The notes under the pieces: model-generated
The model's database searches: none
What the model was told of the DNA's origin: nothing
What the model saw: the letters and a program-made list of their open reading frames with translations, nothing else
Program-made: the position numbers and the translations under genes
Source of the DNA: an uncultured Opitutia bacterium
GTDB taxonomy: Bacteria; Verrucomicrobiota; Verrucomicrobiia; Opitutales; Opitutaceae
Assembly (NCBI GenBank): GCA_903896015.1
Contig: CAITWF010000025.1
Location: 62,001 to 126,000 of the forward strand
DNA: 64,000 nucleotides
Reading direction: 5' to 3'
In this document: positions 27,089 to 35,778 of the stretch, one piece after another
How positions within the stretch are numbered: position 1 is the first letter of the stretch
Layout: the number at the start of each line of letters is the position of its first letter

Positions 27089-27565
27089 TCAGGATGTGGC
27101 GCGATAGTCACGTTTACCGCCGGTTTTTTCGAGGAGCCGCACTTGCTTGATCACCATCGCGGGTGAAACGGCCTTCGCCATATCGTAGAGCGTCAGCGCC
27201 GCCACGCTCGCGCCGGTCAGCGCCTCCATTTCCACGCCCGTCTTTGCGTGGGTCTGCACGCGGCAGTGAATTTCGATCTCCGCGCGCTCACGGTCGGGAA
27301 TAATTTCGATCTGGCAGTCGTCGAGCGCGAGGGGATGGCACAGCGGGATGAGTTCGCTGGTTTTTTTCGCGCCCATCACGCCCGCGAGCACGGCCGCGTG
27401 AAAAATCGGGCCTTTTTTCGTCGTAATTTCGCCGTCGCGGAGCAGCACCGCCAGTTCCGGCGGCAGCGAGATGACGGCGACCGCATGGGCGGTTCGCTTG
27501 GTCACGGCTTTGTCACCGACGTTGACCATCGCCGGCCGGTTCTGCGCGTCGAGATGCGAAAACAT
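27089..27565 (-). CDS. moaC: Cyclic pyranopterin monophosphate synthase
   Basis: Works with MoaA to convert GTP-derived 3',8-cyclo-GTP into cyclic pyranopterin monophosphate. Conserved residues include the block KKGPIFHAAVLAGVMGAKKT, LIPLCHPLALDDCQIEI, and the THAKTGVEMEALTGASVAAL run with GVEMEAL, plus DMAKAVSPAMVI. The 158 aa from the ATG at 27565 (MFSHLDAQN) match the family. A start at 27616 would overlap moeA by 10 bp and cannot be excluded. Confidence 0.95.
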   Translation of the reverse strand: MFSHLDAQNRPAMVNVGDKAVTKRTAHAVAVISLPPELAVLLRDGEITTKKGPIFHAAVLAGVMGAKKTSELIPLCHPLALDDCQIEIIPDRERAEIEIHCRVQTHAKTGVEMEALTGASVAALTLYDMAKAVSPAMVIKQVRLLEKTGGKRDYRATS

Positions 27566-27606
27566 GCCCGCACTCTCGGCCGTTCCATCGCAACTCTCAA
27601 CTCCGA

Positions 27607-28815
27607 TCACGCCCACGGGTAAAACGGCACCGGCGTCCCCGCGGCGAATTCCGCCGGCCCGACCGGAAGCTCAACAAACCCGTCCGAACCCACGAGCCCC
27701 GCGAAATCACCTGATGTATTGCTAGGATCGGGCGTGGCGAGCGATTCACCGCGCGGACCGGTAGCCAGTTTCACCGGCATCAGGTAGGCGAGCGGCGCCT
27801 TGAACACCACGGGCGCTGAGAGGGCCACGTTCGGTCGCGGGCCTGCCGTCAGACCCGCCGCGTGCGCCAGCGCTGGCAGCACGTAGCGATGGAGGCACGT
27901 GTAGGACGAGACAGGATTGCCCGGCAGCGCAAAGACCGGCGTGTTCCGCGAGCTCAGGCCAAACCAAAACGGTTTGCCCGGCCGCTGCGCGACGCCCTGG
28001 AAAATCTTTTTCACTTTCTGCCGCTCCAGCTCGGCAGGAAGAAAATCAAATTTCCCTTTCGAGATGCCGCCAGTCACCAGCACGACATCAAACTCAGCCA
28101 GGACGTGCCAGAGCATGTGCTCGATTTCGTGCGGCACGTCGCGCAGGTGAAATCGCTCCACGAGCGGCCAGCCAGCAAGCGCGAGGGCCGCTCGCAGCCC
28201 ATAGTCGTTGCTCCGCCGCACCTGATGCGCCGCGACCGGCGCACCGACATCGACGAGTTCGTCGCCCGTCGCCACAATCGCAATCTTGGGTTGCTGACTG
28301 ACGGTGACGGTCGCGTAGCCGCACGCTGCTGCGACCGCGACTTCGCGTCCGCCCAGCCGCACCCCTGCGCGCACGATGACACCGCCCGCCGGCTGATCGG
28401 TGCCACGCCGGTGGATCGCGTTGCCGGCGGCAAATTTCTGACCGGCGGCCGCGACAACAACGAACTCGCCCTCGCGCGCCGTCTCCTCGTAGGGCACCAC
28501 GCAATCTGTTCCCGCGGGCAAGACGGCGCCGGTCATAATCTCGATGCACGTAACCGCTTTCGCGGAAAGTTGAAACGGTCGCATCCCCGCCGCCTGCACA
28601 CCCTCGATGCGGAATTTTTTTTCGCCCGCCGCCAGCTCCGCCGCCCGCAACGCGTAGCCATCCATCGTCACGCGATCGAAGGGTGGCAGATCGCGATCGG
28701 CGCAGAGGTTCGTGCGCACCACGCGGCCGTGAGCGCCTGCGAGCGGACAATCCTCGCGGGGAAACGGCGCTAAGCTCTCAAGGATGAGTTTTTCGGCCTC
28801 GGCAGGGGTAAGCAT
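27607..28815 (-). CDS. moeA: Molybdopterin molybdenumtransferase
   Basis: Inserts molybdate into adenylylated molybdopterin to give active cofactor. Features: DLPPFDRVTMDGYALRA near the N-terminus, VEIM-like CIEIMTGAVLPAGTDCVVPYEE, the MoCF_biosynth core IVATGDELVDVG, RSNDYGLRAAL, VLVTGGISKGKFDFL, and VFALPGNPVSS. The 402 aa are normal. The start ATG at 28815 lies next to an interspersed palindromic phrase repeat that separates it from the divergent moaA. Confidence 0.95.
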   Translation of the reverse strand: MLTPAEAEKLILESLAPFPREDCPLAGAHGRVVRTNLCADRDLPPFDRVTMDGYALRAAELAAGEKKFRIEGVQAAGMRPFQLSAKAVTCIEIMTGAVLPAGTDCVVPYEETAREGEFVVVAAAGQKFAAGNAIHRRGTDQPAGGVIVRAGVRLGGREVAVAAACGYATVTVSQQPKIAIVATGDELVDVGAPVAAHQVRRSNDYGLRAALALAGWPLVERFHLRDVPHEIEHMLWHVLAEFDVVLVTGGISKGKFDFLPAELERQKVKKIFQGVAQRPGKPFWFGLSSRNTPVFALPGNPVSSYTCLHRYVLPALAHAAGLTAGPRPNVALSAPVVFKAPLAYLMPVKLATGPRGESLATPDPSNTSGDFAGLVGSDGFVELPVGPAEFAAGTPVPFYPWA

Positions 28816-28830
28816 TTCGTTTGACCCAGA

Positions 28831-28920
28831 AAACACCGCGAAAACACGGAGCGCACGGAGAAACTGGCAAAAATCGTTTTTCTCTGTGTCCTCTGTGCTT
28901 CCTCCGTGACCCTTGTGTCC
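28831..28920. repeat. CTCTGTG/CACGGAG phrase repeat forming a long imperfect hairpin
   Basis: The left side carries CACGGAGCGCACGGAGAAA and the right side TTTTTCTCTGTGTCC-type repeats ending in TCCTCCGTGACC, which are near-complementary with a short AT-rich loop. The element fills the divergent moeA-moaA spacer and contains the GTG start of moaA. I know similar phrases from intergenic DNA of Planctomycetes and Verrucomicrobia, but have not searched. Confidence 0.7.
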
Positions 28921-29946
28921 CAACTCTCACCCACGCCCGTCCGCGATCAATATCATCGCACGCTGCACGACCTGCGGATCTCGGTCACCGACCGCTGCAA
29001 TTTCCGCTGCCCATATTGCATGCCGCGGGAGGTCTTCGGACCTGGTTATCCATTTTTGCACGACCCGCAGCTGATGACGCTCGACGAACTCACGCGCATC
29101 GTCGCGGCGTTTCGCGCGCTGGGCGTCGAGAAAGTCCGCATCACGGGCGGCGAGCCGCTGCTCCGCGCCGATGTGCCCGAGCTGATCCGCCGCCTGAAAA
29201 ATGATCTCGGCGTGCGCGACGTCGCGCTCACGACCAACGGCTGGCTCCTTGAAAAACACGCGCCCGCGCTCCGCGCCGCTGGACTCGATCGGCTCAACGT
29301 CTCCGTCGATTCGCTCGACGATGCCACGGCCGGCAAACTCAATGGCCTCGGCTTCAGCGTCACCCGCGTGCTACGCGGTATCGACGCCGCGGCCGCGCTC
29401 GGCTTTCCGATCAAAATCAACTGCGTCGTCCAGCGCGGCGTAAACGATCACGAGCTGACCACGCTCGCCGAGTATTTCCGCGCGCGCGGCCACGCGCTGC
29501 GGTTCATTGAGTTCATGGATGTCGGCAACACCAACCATTGGTCCGCCGATCGGGTCGTGCCCGCGAAGGAGATCGTCGAACGGATCGCGGGGCGGTGGCC
29601 GCTCGAACCGATCGGTCCGGCATATCGCGGCGAAGTCGCGTCACGCTACCGCTACCGCGACGGCCGCGGCGAGATTGGCCTGATCAGTTCCGTGACGGAG
29701 CCCTTTTGCCGCGACTGTCACCGCGCGCGGCTTTCCGCGGATGGCAAACTTTACACGTGTCTCTTCGCCTCACTCGGCTGGGATGTGCTAGGTGCGGTGC
29801 GCGCCGGCACCGACGGGATCGAATTGGAAAGATTTCTCACGCGCATCTGGCACGGCCGCCTCGATCGCTACAGCGACGAGCGGGCCGAGTTGCTTGCCCG
29901 CGGTGAATCCCGCGCAAAAGTCGAGATGAGCTACATCGGCGGCTAA
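28906..29946 (+). CDS. moaA: GTP 3',8-cyclase
   Basis: Radical-SAM enzyme that rearranges GTP, the first step of molybdenum cofactor synthesis. The first cluster is CNFRCPYC (residues in SVTDRCNFRCPYCMP); the second cluster cysteines lie in EPFCRDCHRARL and TCLF. ITGGEPLLRADVPEL, NVSVDSLDD and the C-terminal SYIGG end (the last two glycines are required) are present. Start: no ATG; a GTG at 28906 or 28915, both inside the palindromic phrase repeat, gives the expected N-terminus. It is divergent from moeA. Confidence 0.95.
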   Translation: MTLVSQLSPTPVRDQYHRTLHDLRISVTDRCNFRCPYCMPREVFGPGYPFLHDPQLMTLDELTRIVAAFRALGVEKVRITGGEPLLRADVPELIRRLKNDLGVRDVALTTNGWLLEKHAPALRAAGLDRLNVSVDSLDDATAGKLNGLGFSVTRVLRGIDAAAALGFPIKINCVVQRGVNDHELTTLAEYFRARGHALRFIEFMDVGNTNHWSADRVVPAKEIVERIAGRWPLEPIGPAYRGEVASRYRYRDGRGEIGLISSVTEPFCRDCHRARLSADGKLYTCLFASLGWDVLGAVRAGTDGIELERFLTRIWHGRLDRYSDERAELLARGESRAKVEMSYIGG

Positions 29947-29964
29947 TTTCGCCGCCGTGTTTTT

Positions 29965-30843
29965 TCACTCATACCGCGCCGCGCGGCCAAGGTAGTTCAG
30001 CATCCAAATTTCCTTCCATACGCGGTAGCGGCCCTCGTGCGTGATCTTGCCGAGGTCCTCGCGTTCATGATGCGGGTGAAGGAAGCCGAGCTCGGTGTTG
30101 AGGCGATCGAGTTCGTGCTGGGCGTTGTTGAGATCGGCCAGCGGCTCGACGGCGAACGGCGCGGGGCTCACGCCCGCATGCCCGAGTCGGGCGCGATGGC
30201 GCGCGATCAGGCGCGGTAGCGAACGGCGCCACGGGGCGCGCTCGACGAACCAGTTTTCCGGGAAAAATCCGCCGAAGGGAATGTAGAGATTGTCGGTCAC
30301 GTAGCGCGCACCGTCGGCCGTGATGGACGAGACCACAAAGCACACCGCGATCGCACCGTGCGACTGGGGAATGAAGACGATCTGCACGCGGACGGTCGCG
30401 AGTGCATCCTGGTAAATCGACACGCGCAGGTAAATACCGCCGCCAATTTCCGCCTTGAGCGCCTGCGTCTGGCGGAAGCCCTGCCCGCGGAGCCATTCGC
30501 GCATGGGCATGAAGCGGGGCTGCATCGGCCACTCCTCGCCGCTGGTGTTAATCGCATAGCGCGGAAACAGCGGGAGCGGGCTCACGCTGAGCGCGGAAAT
30601 TGCCAGCCAGTTGTAGAGCGTCTCACCCATGAACCAGACGAGAAAAAATCCTGCCGCCAGCACCCAAAACGGCCGGTCGATCCACTGGAAATCGCGGCAC
30701 ATCTGCGCGGCCCCGAACGCGAAGACAAACCAGCGCAGCCACCGATCCGCTATCGCGAGCATCGGCGAGGCGCGCCGCGCGTTGATTTGCATCAAGGCGA
30801 GCGAAACGACGATCGCGGCGAGGATGAGATACGGCGTTTCCAA
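29965..30843 (-). CDS. Hypothetical membrane protein
   Basis: A 292-aa protein that I do not recognise. Three or so N-terminal hydrophobic segments (YLILAAIVVSLAL, WFVFAFGAAQMC, WVLAAGFFLVWFMGETLYNWLAI) precede a large soluble domain (about 100-290) with many aromatic and charged residues. The domain shows no catalytic motif. The start appears to be a TTG at 30843 (METPYLIL), or an ATG 17 codons later. It lies 7 bp downstream of dnaN on the same strand, so the two are probably cotranscribed. Confidence 0.7.
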   Translation of the reverse strand: METPYLILAAIVVSLALMQINARRASPMLAIADRWLRWFVFAFGAAQMCRDFQWIDRPFWVLAAGFFLVWFMGETLYNWLAISALSVSPLPLFPRYAINTSGEEWPMQPRFMPMREWLRGQGFRQTQALKAEIGGGIYLRVSIYQDALATVRVQIVFIPQSHGAIAVCFVVSSITADGARYVTDNLYIPFGGFFPENWFVERAPWRRSLPRLIARHRARLGHAGVSPAPFAVEPLADLNNAQHELDRLNTELGFLHPHHEREDLGKITHEGRYRVWKEIWMLNYLGRAARYE

Positions 30844-30850
30844 AAAAGTA

Positions 30851-31975
30851 TCAGCTCAGGCGCACCGGCATGATGACGCAGACGAAGTTTTCGAGCGTCT
30901 TGAAGACGCCGGGGCTGACCTCGTCCTTCACCTCGAAGAACACCTCGTCCTTCGCAAGCGCACGGAGCGGATCCATGATGAAAGTCGGATTAAACGCAAC
31001 TTGGAGATCGGGGCCGCTGTAGCCGATCGCCATCGACTCGTGGGCTTCGCCGAAGTCGGGACTCTGCGCGGTGATTTCCAACAGATTCGAGGAGAGTTTA
31101 ATTTTGACGGAGTTCGATTTCTCCGAGCAGACGAGTGCGGCGCGGTGCACGCACTGGAGGAGAAGTTCGCGCTCGAGCTTGATGCGCTGGTGCGTCTCCT
31201 TCGGGATGACCTGCTGGTAGTTCGGGTAGTTGCCCTCGACGACTTTTGAGTAGAGGTAAACGTGATCGATGAGGCCGCTGGTGTCCTTGTCCGTCGCGAT
31301 CTGAAACGCTGCGCGGCGGTCATTGAAGTTGATTTTTACCTTAGCGCCCTTGTCGAGGAGGCGGGTGAGTTCGCCGACCGTCTTGGCCGGCAGGATAATC
31401 GCGCCGCTGCCATCCGCCGGGATTTCCATTTCCTTGGCGATGAGGGCCAGGCGGCGGCCGTCGGTGGCGACGAGCGAGAGCTTGCCGTCCTTGAAGTTGA
31501 AATAAACGCCGTTGAGGATGTAACGCGTCTCGTCGCTCGATTGGGCGTAGGCGACGCTCTTGAGCATCGTCGCCAGCTCCGACTGTTCGAGAGCGTGGGC
31601 TTTCTCGTCGCCAAACTCGGGGAGCGGGGGAAATTCTTCCTTGCCGATGCCCATGATGCGGAAGGTCGAGCCGCCGGAAGTAAGTTTAACCTGATGATTT
31701 GGCGCCGCATCGAGCGTGACATCGACATTGGGCAGCTCGCGGACGATGCCGGCGAGGCGCTTGACGGGGAGCGTGACCGATCCGGTCTCCTTCACCTCAG
31801 CCTTGATTTTGCAACGGATGCCAAGATCGAGGTTGGTGGTGGTGAGTGAAATCTGATCCTTTTCGGCCTCGATGAGGACGTTGCTGAGGATCGGCATCGT
31901 GGCTTTCGATCCAACGACGTTCAGGACCTGGGCGAGGCCGTTGGCGAAATGGTCACGGTTGATTTTAAATTTCAT
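30851..31975 (-). CDS. dnaN: DNA polymerase III subunit beta (sliding clamp)
   Basis: Ring-shaped processivity clamp of the replicase, also the platform for many repair proteins. The 374-aa product shows the three-fold repeated clamp fold: [31 protein letters not shown] at the N-terminus, the [15 protein letters not shown] block and [11 protein letters not shown], and the C-terminal [19 protein letters not shown] and CVIMPVRLS. The ATG at 31975 starts the canonical N-terminus. dnaA is not adjacent in this window; the neighbours are pssA and a membrane protein. An AT-rich promoter stretch lies directly upstream. Confidence 0.97.
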   Translation of the reverse strand: MKFKINRDHFANGLAQVLNVVGSKATMPILSNVLIEAEKDQISLTTTNLDLGIRCKIKAEVKETGSVTLPVKRLAGIVRELPNVDVTLDAAPNHQVKLTSGGSTFRIMGIGKEEFPPLPEFGDEKAHALEQSELATMLKSVAYAQSSDETRYILNGVYFNFKDGKLSLVATDGRRLALIAKEMEIPADGSGAIILPAKTVGELTRLLDKGAKVKINFNDRRAAFQIATDKDTSGLIDHVYLYSKVVEGNYPNYQQVIPKETHQRIKLERELLLQCVHRAALVCSEKSNSVKIKLSSNLLEITAQSPDFGEAHESMAIGYSGPDLQVAFNPTFIMDPLRALAKDEVFFEVKDEVSPGVFKTLENFVCVIMPVRLS

Positions 31976-32043
31976 GAGGGGGTCGGCGCGATCGCGCTTT
32001 GAAGAAACTAACAAAGTCTAAAAGAATACAGGTTCAATAAGGA

Positions 32044-32072
32044 ATTATATCCGTATCAGTATACGTTGCGAA
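32044..32072 (-). promoter_or_regulatory. Candidate sigma-70-type promoter of dnaN
   Basis: On the minus strand a TTCGCA (-35 like, 32067-32072) is separated by 17 bases from a perfect TATAAT (-10, 32044-32049). The region is sharply AT-richer than the genome around it. It would give a leader of about 65 nt before the dnaN ATG. The rest of the 255-bp gap (about 32073-32230) shows nothing recognisable. Confidence 0.5.
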
Positions 32073-32230
32073 CAACCGCAGTAACTCGCGTTTTTCCCTC
32101 GTGGCAGAGGCGGTTTTTCGCGGTGGAAAACATTCGGGTGGAGGCGGACAAGTGCGGGGTTATTCGGATCGGAAAAGTTGTTCGGCAGGAATGCGCAGGT
32201 TGCTCACACGCTGTTCGGAGTCGTGGGGCC

Positions 32231-33118
32231 CTACTTCGGTTTCTGCGGAAAACGCGGCCGGCGCCAGTGACGGATCAGTCCGAAAAAAATGTAGCCGAGA
32301 AAAGCGACGAGCACCGCGATTTCCTTGTAGAGCGAAAGCAGCCCAATGAAGACGAGAAAAGCGACGAACGTCTGCAGCCGTGTCTGCGTCTGCAGATCGA
32401 CGTTTTTGCCGCTGGGATAGCGCACTGTGCTCATCATTAGAAACGCGATGAGCAGCATCAAAAACGGCAGCGCGAGCGCCCATGATTTCAGCGATTTGTC
32501 GGAATCGGCTAGGTTGAGCAGGAAGAGCACGAGCGACGCGACGGTTCCGGCCGCCGCCGGCACGGGGAGACCAATGAAATCCTTGCTCGACTCCTTTTTG
32601 CCGCGGTAGAGCAGCGGATTGGTGATGACGTTGAAGCGCGCGAGCCGCATCGCTGCGCAGAGCAGGTAAACGAATCCCACGAACCACCCAATGTTCCGGA
32701 ACCACAGGATGCCCTGGGTGGGCGAGAGAATCAGGTAAAACATCAGCAGCGCCGGGGCGACGCCGAACGACACGACGTCCGCAAGCGAATCGAACTCCGC
32801 ACCGAACAGCGACTCTCGTCCGCCCATCCGGGCCAGCCGCCCGTCAAGGGTATCAAACGCCGCCGCGCCAAAGATGAACCACACCGCATAGCGATAGTGG
32901 TCAGCCTGGGTGGCGCCGTTGTATTCGCCGTTGGCCGCAGTCTCGGCCAAGCGCGCCTGGATGCAGTTTACGATCGCGATGAAGCCGCAGAACAGATTGC
33001 CCGCCGTCATCAGATTCGGCAGGAAATAGATGCGGCTGGCGTTGGTGACGTTGTAGGGATCTTCGCGCGCGGCGAGATCGTCAGAACGCTCGGCGCGGCG
33101 GCGGAGGCGGAAATTCAT
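32231..33118 (-). CDS. pssA: CDP-diacylglycerol-serine O-phosphatidyltransferase
   Basis: Membrane enzyme that makes phosphatidylserine, precursor of phosphatidylethanolamine. The CDP-alcohol phosphatidyltransferase signature is intact: DTLDGRLARMGGRESLFGAEFDSLAD (D-G-x2-A-R-x8-G-x3-D-x3-D). About eight hydrophobic segments are seen. The 295 aa are normal for the class II (membrane) enzyme. The start ATG overlaps the stop of the upstream RelE-like gene (ATGA), so pssA is translationally coupled to it. Confidence 0.94.
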   Translation of the reverse strand: MNFRLRRRAERSDDLAAREDPYNVTNASRIYFLPNLMTAGNLFCGFIAIVNCIQARLAETAANGEYNGATQADHYRYAVWFIFGAAAFDTLDGRLARMGGRESLFGAEFDSLADVVSFGVAPALLMFYLILSPTQGILWFRNIGWFVGFVYLLCAAMRLARFNVITNPLLYRGKKESSKDFIGLPVPAAAGTVASLVLFLLNLADSDKSLKSWALALPFLMLLIAFLMMSTVRYPSGKNVDLQTQTRLQTFVAFLVFIGLLSLYKEIAVLVAFLGYIFFGLIRHWRRPRFPQKPK

Positions 33119-33465
33119 TTCGTCAGGCTCTCGAGGTATTTCCAGAACTTGGAGTGCTGTTCGACCAGTTGCTGCTCGGAGACCGGCAGCTTGTTGCGCA
33201 GCAGGAAATCTTCGAGGGAATTTTTGTGCAGGATGTAGTCGACGTGGAGCGTGTCGCCGCGCACGTCGAAGTAGAACCGGAAATCACCCGCCCGCAGCCG
33301 GTAAAACTCCTTCTCGCCGCGCCGAAACTTGCCCAGAGGCTCCCGCGGATGCGCCAGCTGCTCCGGCCGCAACCCGCTGATCGGATCGATCGCGTCGAGC
33401 TGGGAGAGGGTGTCGAGCTGGTTTAGCTCGCGCATCGCCTGTTCGGAAAAGGTGACTTGATACAT
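33115..33465 (-). CDS. RelE/ParE-superfamily-like protein (stand-alone)
   Basis: A 116-aa protein. The core FYRLRAGDFRFYFDVRGDTL with a flanking MYQVTFSEQAMRELNQL start matches the RelE/ParE toxin superfamily, the C-terminal helix extension (EDFLLRNKLPVSEQQLVEQH) being extra. Catalytic arginines of mRNA-cleaving RelE (usually near the YR/R motifs) are partly present. No antitoxin-like gene lies upstream, and its stop overlaps the pssA start. It may be a regulator or a housekeeping RelE-fold protein rather than a toxin; this is inference. Confidence 0.7.
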   Translation of the reverse strand: MYQVTFSEQAMRELNQLDTLSQLDAIDPISGLRPEQLAHPREPLGKFRRGEKEFYRLRAGDFRFYFDVRGDTLHVDYILHKNSLEDFLLRNKLPVSEQQLVEQHSKFWKYLESLTK

Positions 33466-33556
33466 GGCGGTCCCTCAGCTGCGGGCGTAACCGGCCCGGC
33501 CTGCGTGCGTCATGCCCGCAGTCTGCCGGCCCCGCGAATTTGCCGTCGTATCACCC

Positions 33557-34432
33557 ATGAACCGCGTAGTCCAAACCCCGCTTCTCCTCTCGGCAACGCT
33601 ATTCCTTGCCACGGGGCTCCGCGCCACGGATGCGCCCAAGACTACGCCCGCGCCCGCTGGAGCGCCCGCCATGTCCATGACCATGCGTGCGGACGAGCTG
33701 CTTAAGCGCTTCGATACGAACCACGACGGCAAGCTCGACGAGGACGAAGTCGCCGTCGCCCACGAGACGCTGCTCAAGGAGCAAATCGCGAAGCAAGCCG
33801 CCGTCGCCGCAGCGCCCGGCGGCGAGCTCTTTCGGCAGAAGATGCTCACGATGTTCGACAAGAACCACGACGGCCGGCTCGACGATGACGAACGCGCAGA
33901 AATGCGCCTGTATTTTGCCGACCACGGCCTCAACGCCGAAGGCGAAGTCCGCGCGGACCTGCTGAAGCGCTTCGACCTCAATGCCGACGGCAAACTCGAT
34001 GACACCGAGCGCGCCGCGATGGAAAAGTTTCTCCAGGAGCGGCGCGCGCAGGCCGCCACGATGCGCGAATTCCTCCTCCGCCAGTTCGATCGCAACGGCA
34101 ACGGCCGGATCGATGACAACGAGCTGCCTGAATTTGAGAATGCCGTCCGCGAACGCATCGCGTCCAATCCCGCGCAGCTCGCCCGCTACGATCACAACGC
34201 CGACGGCAAGCTCGACGACGCCGAGTGGGCCGAGGCGCGCGAACAAATCCTCCGGCTCGTGAACAACCCGCCGTTCCCCGCGCCTGTGCTCGAGCCCGCC
34301 GCCCCCACCGCCGAAAAAGCGAAACTCGAAGCAATCGCGGCCGAAGTGGCGCGCCGCAAGGCTGAGCGCGAAAAACGCGCGCAGGAAACCGCCGGCACCG
34401 CTGCGGTCACCACGCCGGCACTGAAGCCTTGA
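33557..34432 (+). CDS. Secreted EF-hand calcium-binding protein
   Basis: A 291-aa exported protein. It has a signal peptide (PLLLSATLFLATGLRA) and five canonical 12-residue EF-hand loops: DTNHDGKLDEDE, DKNHDGRLDDDE, DLNADGKLDDTE, DRNGNGRIDDNE and DHNADGKLDDAE. All have Asp at position 1, a gly at 6 and Glu at 12. The C-terminal part is Ala/Lys-rich. It probably binds calcium in the periplasm or outside the cell; the partner is unknown. It lies alone, divergent from the RelE-pssA pair. Confidence 0.85.
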   Translation: MNRVVQTPLLLSATLFLATGLRATDAPKTTPAPAGAPAMSMTMRADELLKRFDTNHDGKLDEDEVAVAHETLLKEQIAKQAAVAAAPGGELFRQKMLTMFDKNHDGRLDDDERAEMRLYFADHGLNAEGEVRADLLKRFDLNADGKLDDTERAAMEKFLQERRAQAATMREFLLRQFDRNGNGRIDDNELPEFENAVRERIASNPAQLARYDHNADGKLDDAEWAEAREQILRLVNNPPFPAPVLEPAAPTAEKAKLEAIAAEVARRKAEREKRAQETAGTAAVTTPALKP

Positions 34433-34444
34433 CGACCGCGCTCG

Positions 34445-34464
34445 CTTTCAGCCTTCAGTCTTTT
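34445..34464. repeat. CTTTCAGCCTTCAGTC phrase
   Basis: A CTTTCAGCCTTCAGTC-type phrase in the 55-bp gap before ilvA, similar to the repeat at 17862. Short and degenerate. Confidence 0.4.
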
Positions 34465-34487
34465 CGCAGTTAGGGATTGGCTGGGGC

Positions 34488-35702
34488 ATGGCCGTTACCC
34501 TTGCCGACATCCGCGCGGCGCACCGCCGCATCGCGCGCGGCATTGTCGAAACCCCGTGCCCCGAATCGATACCGTTGAGCGAAATCACCGGCGCGCGAGT
34601 CTTCTGCAAACTCGACAACTTTCAACGCACCGGATCGTTCAAGGAGCGCGGTGCGCGCAATGCGCTCCTACAGCTCACGCCTGTCCAAAAAAAGCGCGGC
34701 GTGATCGCGGCGAGCGCCGGCAACCACGCGCTCGGCCTCGCGTATCACGGCAAACTTTTGCGCATCCCGGTCACGGTCGTGATGCCGGACTACGCGCCGC
34801 TGATCAAAATCACGACGTGCCAGAAACTCGGCGCGCGCGTGATCCTCCACGGGCGGGATTTCGCCGAAGCGCGCGCCCGGGCCGACGCCCTCGTCGCGAG
34901 CGACGGCCTCACCTACATTCACGGCTTCGATGCGCCCGCGATCATCGCGGGGCAGGGCACGCTTGGCTTGGAAATTCTCCGGCAAGTCCGCGAGCTCGAT
35001 GCGATCGTTTGTCCCATCGGCGGAGGGGGTTTGATCGCGGGGATCGCCATCGCGGTAAAGGCGCTGCGGCCCAAAATCAAAATCATCGGCGTCGAGAGCA
35101 CGCACACGGGAAATTTCGCTGCGGCGCTGCGCGCGGGCAAACCGGTAACCGTTGCGCGCCGCGCGACGCTCGCCGACGGCTTGGCGACGCTCTCAGTCGG
35201 CGCCAATGCCTTTGCGCTCGCCCGCCTGCGCGTCGATGAAGTTGTGAGCGTGTCCGAGGATTGGATCGCGCTCGCGATTTTACGGATGGTCGAGCTGGAG
35301 AAGACGGTCGTCGAGGGCGCCGCGGCTGCGCCGCTCGCGGCATTGATGGCGGGAAAGCTGCCGCAGTTGAAGGGCAAGAGGGTCGCGCTCGTGGTCTGCG
35401 GCGGCAATATCGATCCGGCGATTTTGAGCCGCGTGATCGAAAAGGGTTTGGTGCACGATGGGCGGCTCACGCGCTTCACGGCACGCATCAGCGATCGGCC
35501 GGGCGGACTCGCAACGCTCGCGCGCGTGATCGCGGACGCGGGCGCGAGCATCAAGGACATCGCGCACGATCGCGCGTTCAGCGGCGCGGACGTGAGCGCC
35601 GTCAACGCGGTATGCACCGTCGAGACGCGCGATCGCGCGCATGTGGCGATTTTGCTTCGCGCGCTCAAACGGAGCGGTTTTCCCGTCAGCGTGGCGAAGT
35701 GA
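34488..35702 (+). CDS. ilvA: Threonine ammonia-lyase with C-terminal ACT domain
   Basis: PLP enzyme converting threonine to 2-oxobutanoate. The PLP lysine is in FQRTGSFKERGARNAL, with ASAGNHALGLAYHGK, the glycine loop PIGGGGLIAGIA, and the C-terminal ACT domain (about 325-404, TARISDRPGGLATLARVI). The 404-aa length corresponds to the ilvA/tdcB-like short form with one ACT domain. It may be biosynthetic (isoleucine) or catabolic; no ilv neighbours are present. The ATG at 34488 starts MAVTLADIRAA. Confidence 0.9.
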   Translation: MAVTLADIRAAHRRIARGIVETPCPESIPLSEITGARVFCKLDNFQRTGSFKERGARNALLQLTPVQKKRGVIAASAGNHALGLAYHGKLLRIPVTVVMPDYAPLIKITTCQKLGARVILHGRDFAEARARADALVASDGLTYIHGFDAPAIIAGQGTLGLEILRQVRELDAIVCPIGGGGLIAGIAIAVKALRPKIKIIGVESTHTGNFAAALRAGKPVTVARRATLADGLATLSVGANAFALARLRVDEVVSVSEDWIALAILRMVELEKTVVEGAAAAPLAALMAGKLPQLKGKRVALVVCGGNIDPAILSRVIEKGLVHDGRLTRFTARISDRPGGLATLARVIADAGASIKDIAHDRAFSGADVSAVNAVCTVETRDRAHVAILLRALKRSGFPVSVAK

Positions 35703-35778
35703 AATGAAACAATGGCGGGCTTGAGCTTGACGCCAAAAGTCCCAGCTTCGGGCGATCACCCCGGCAAACAATTTAACG

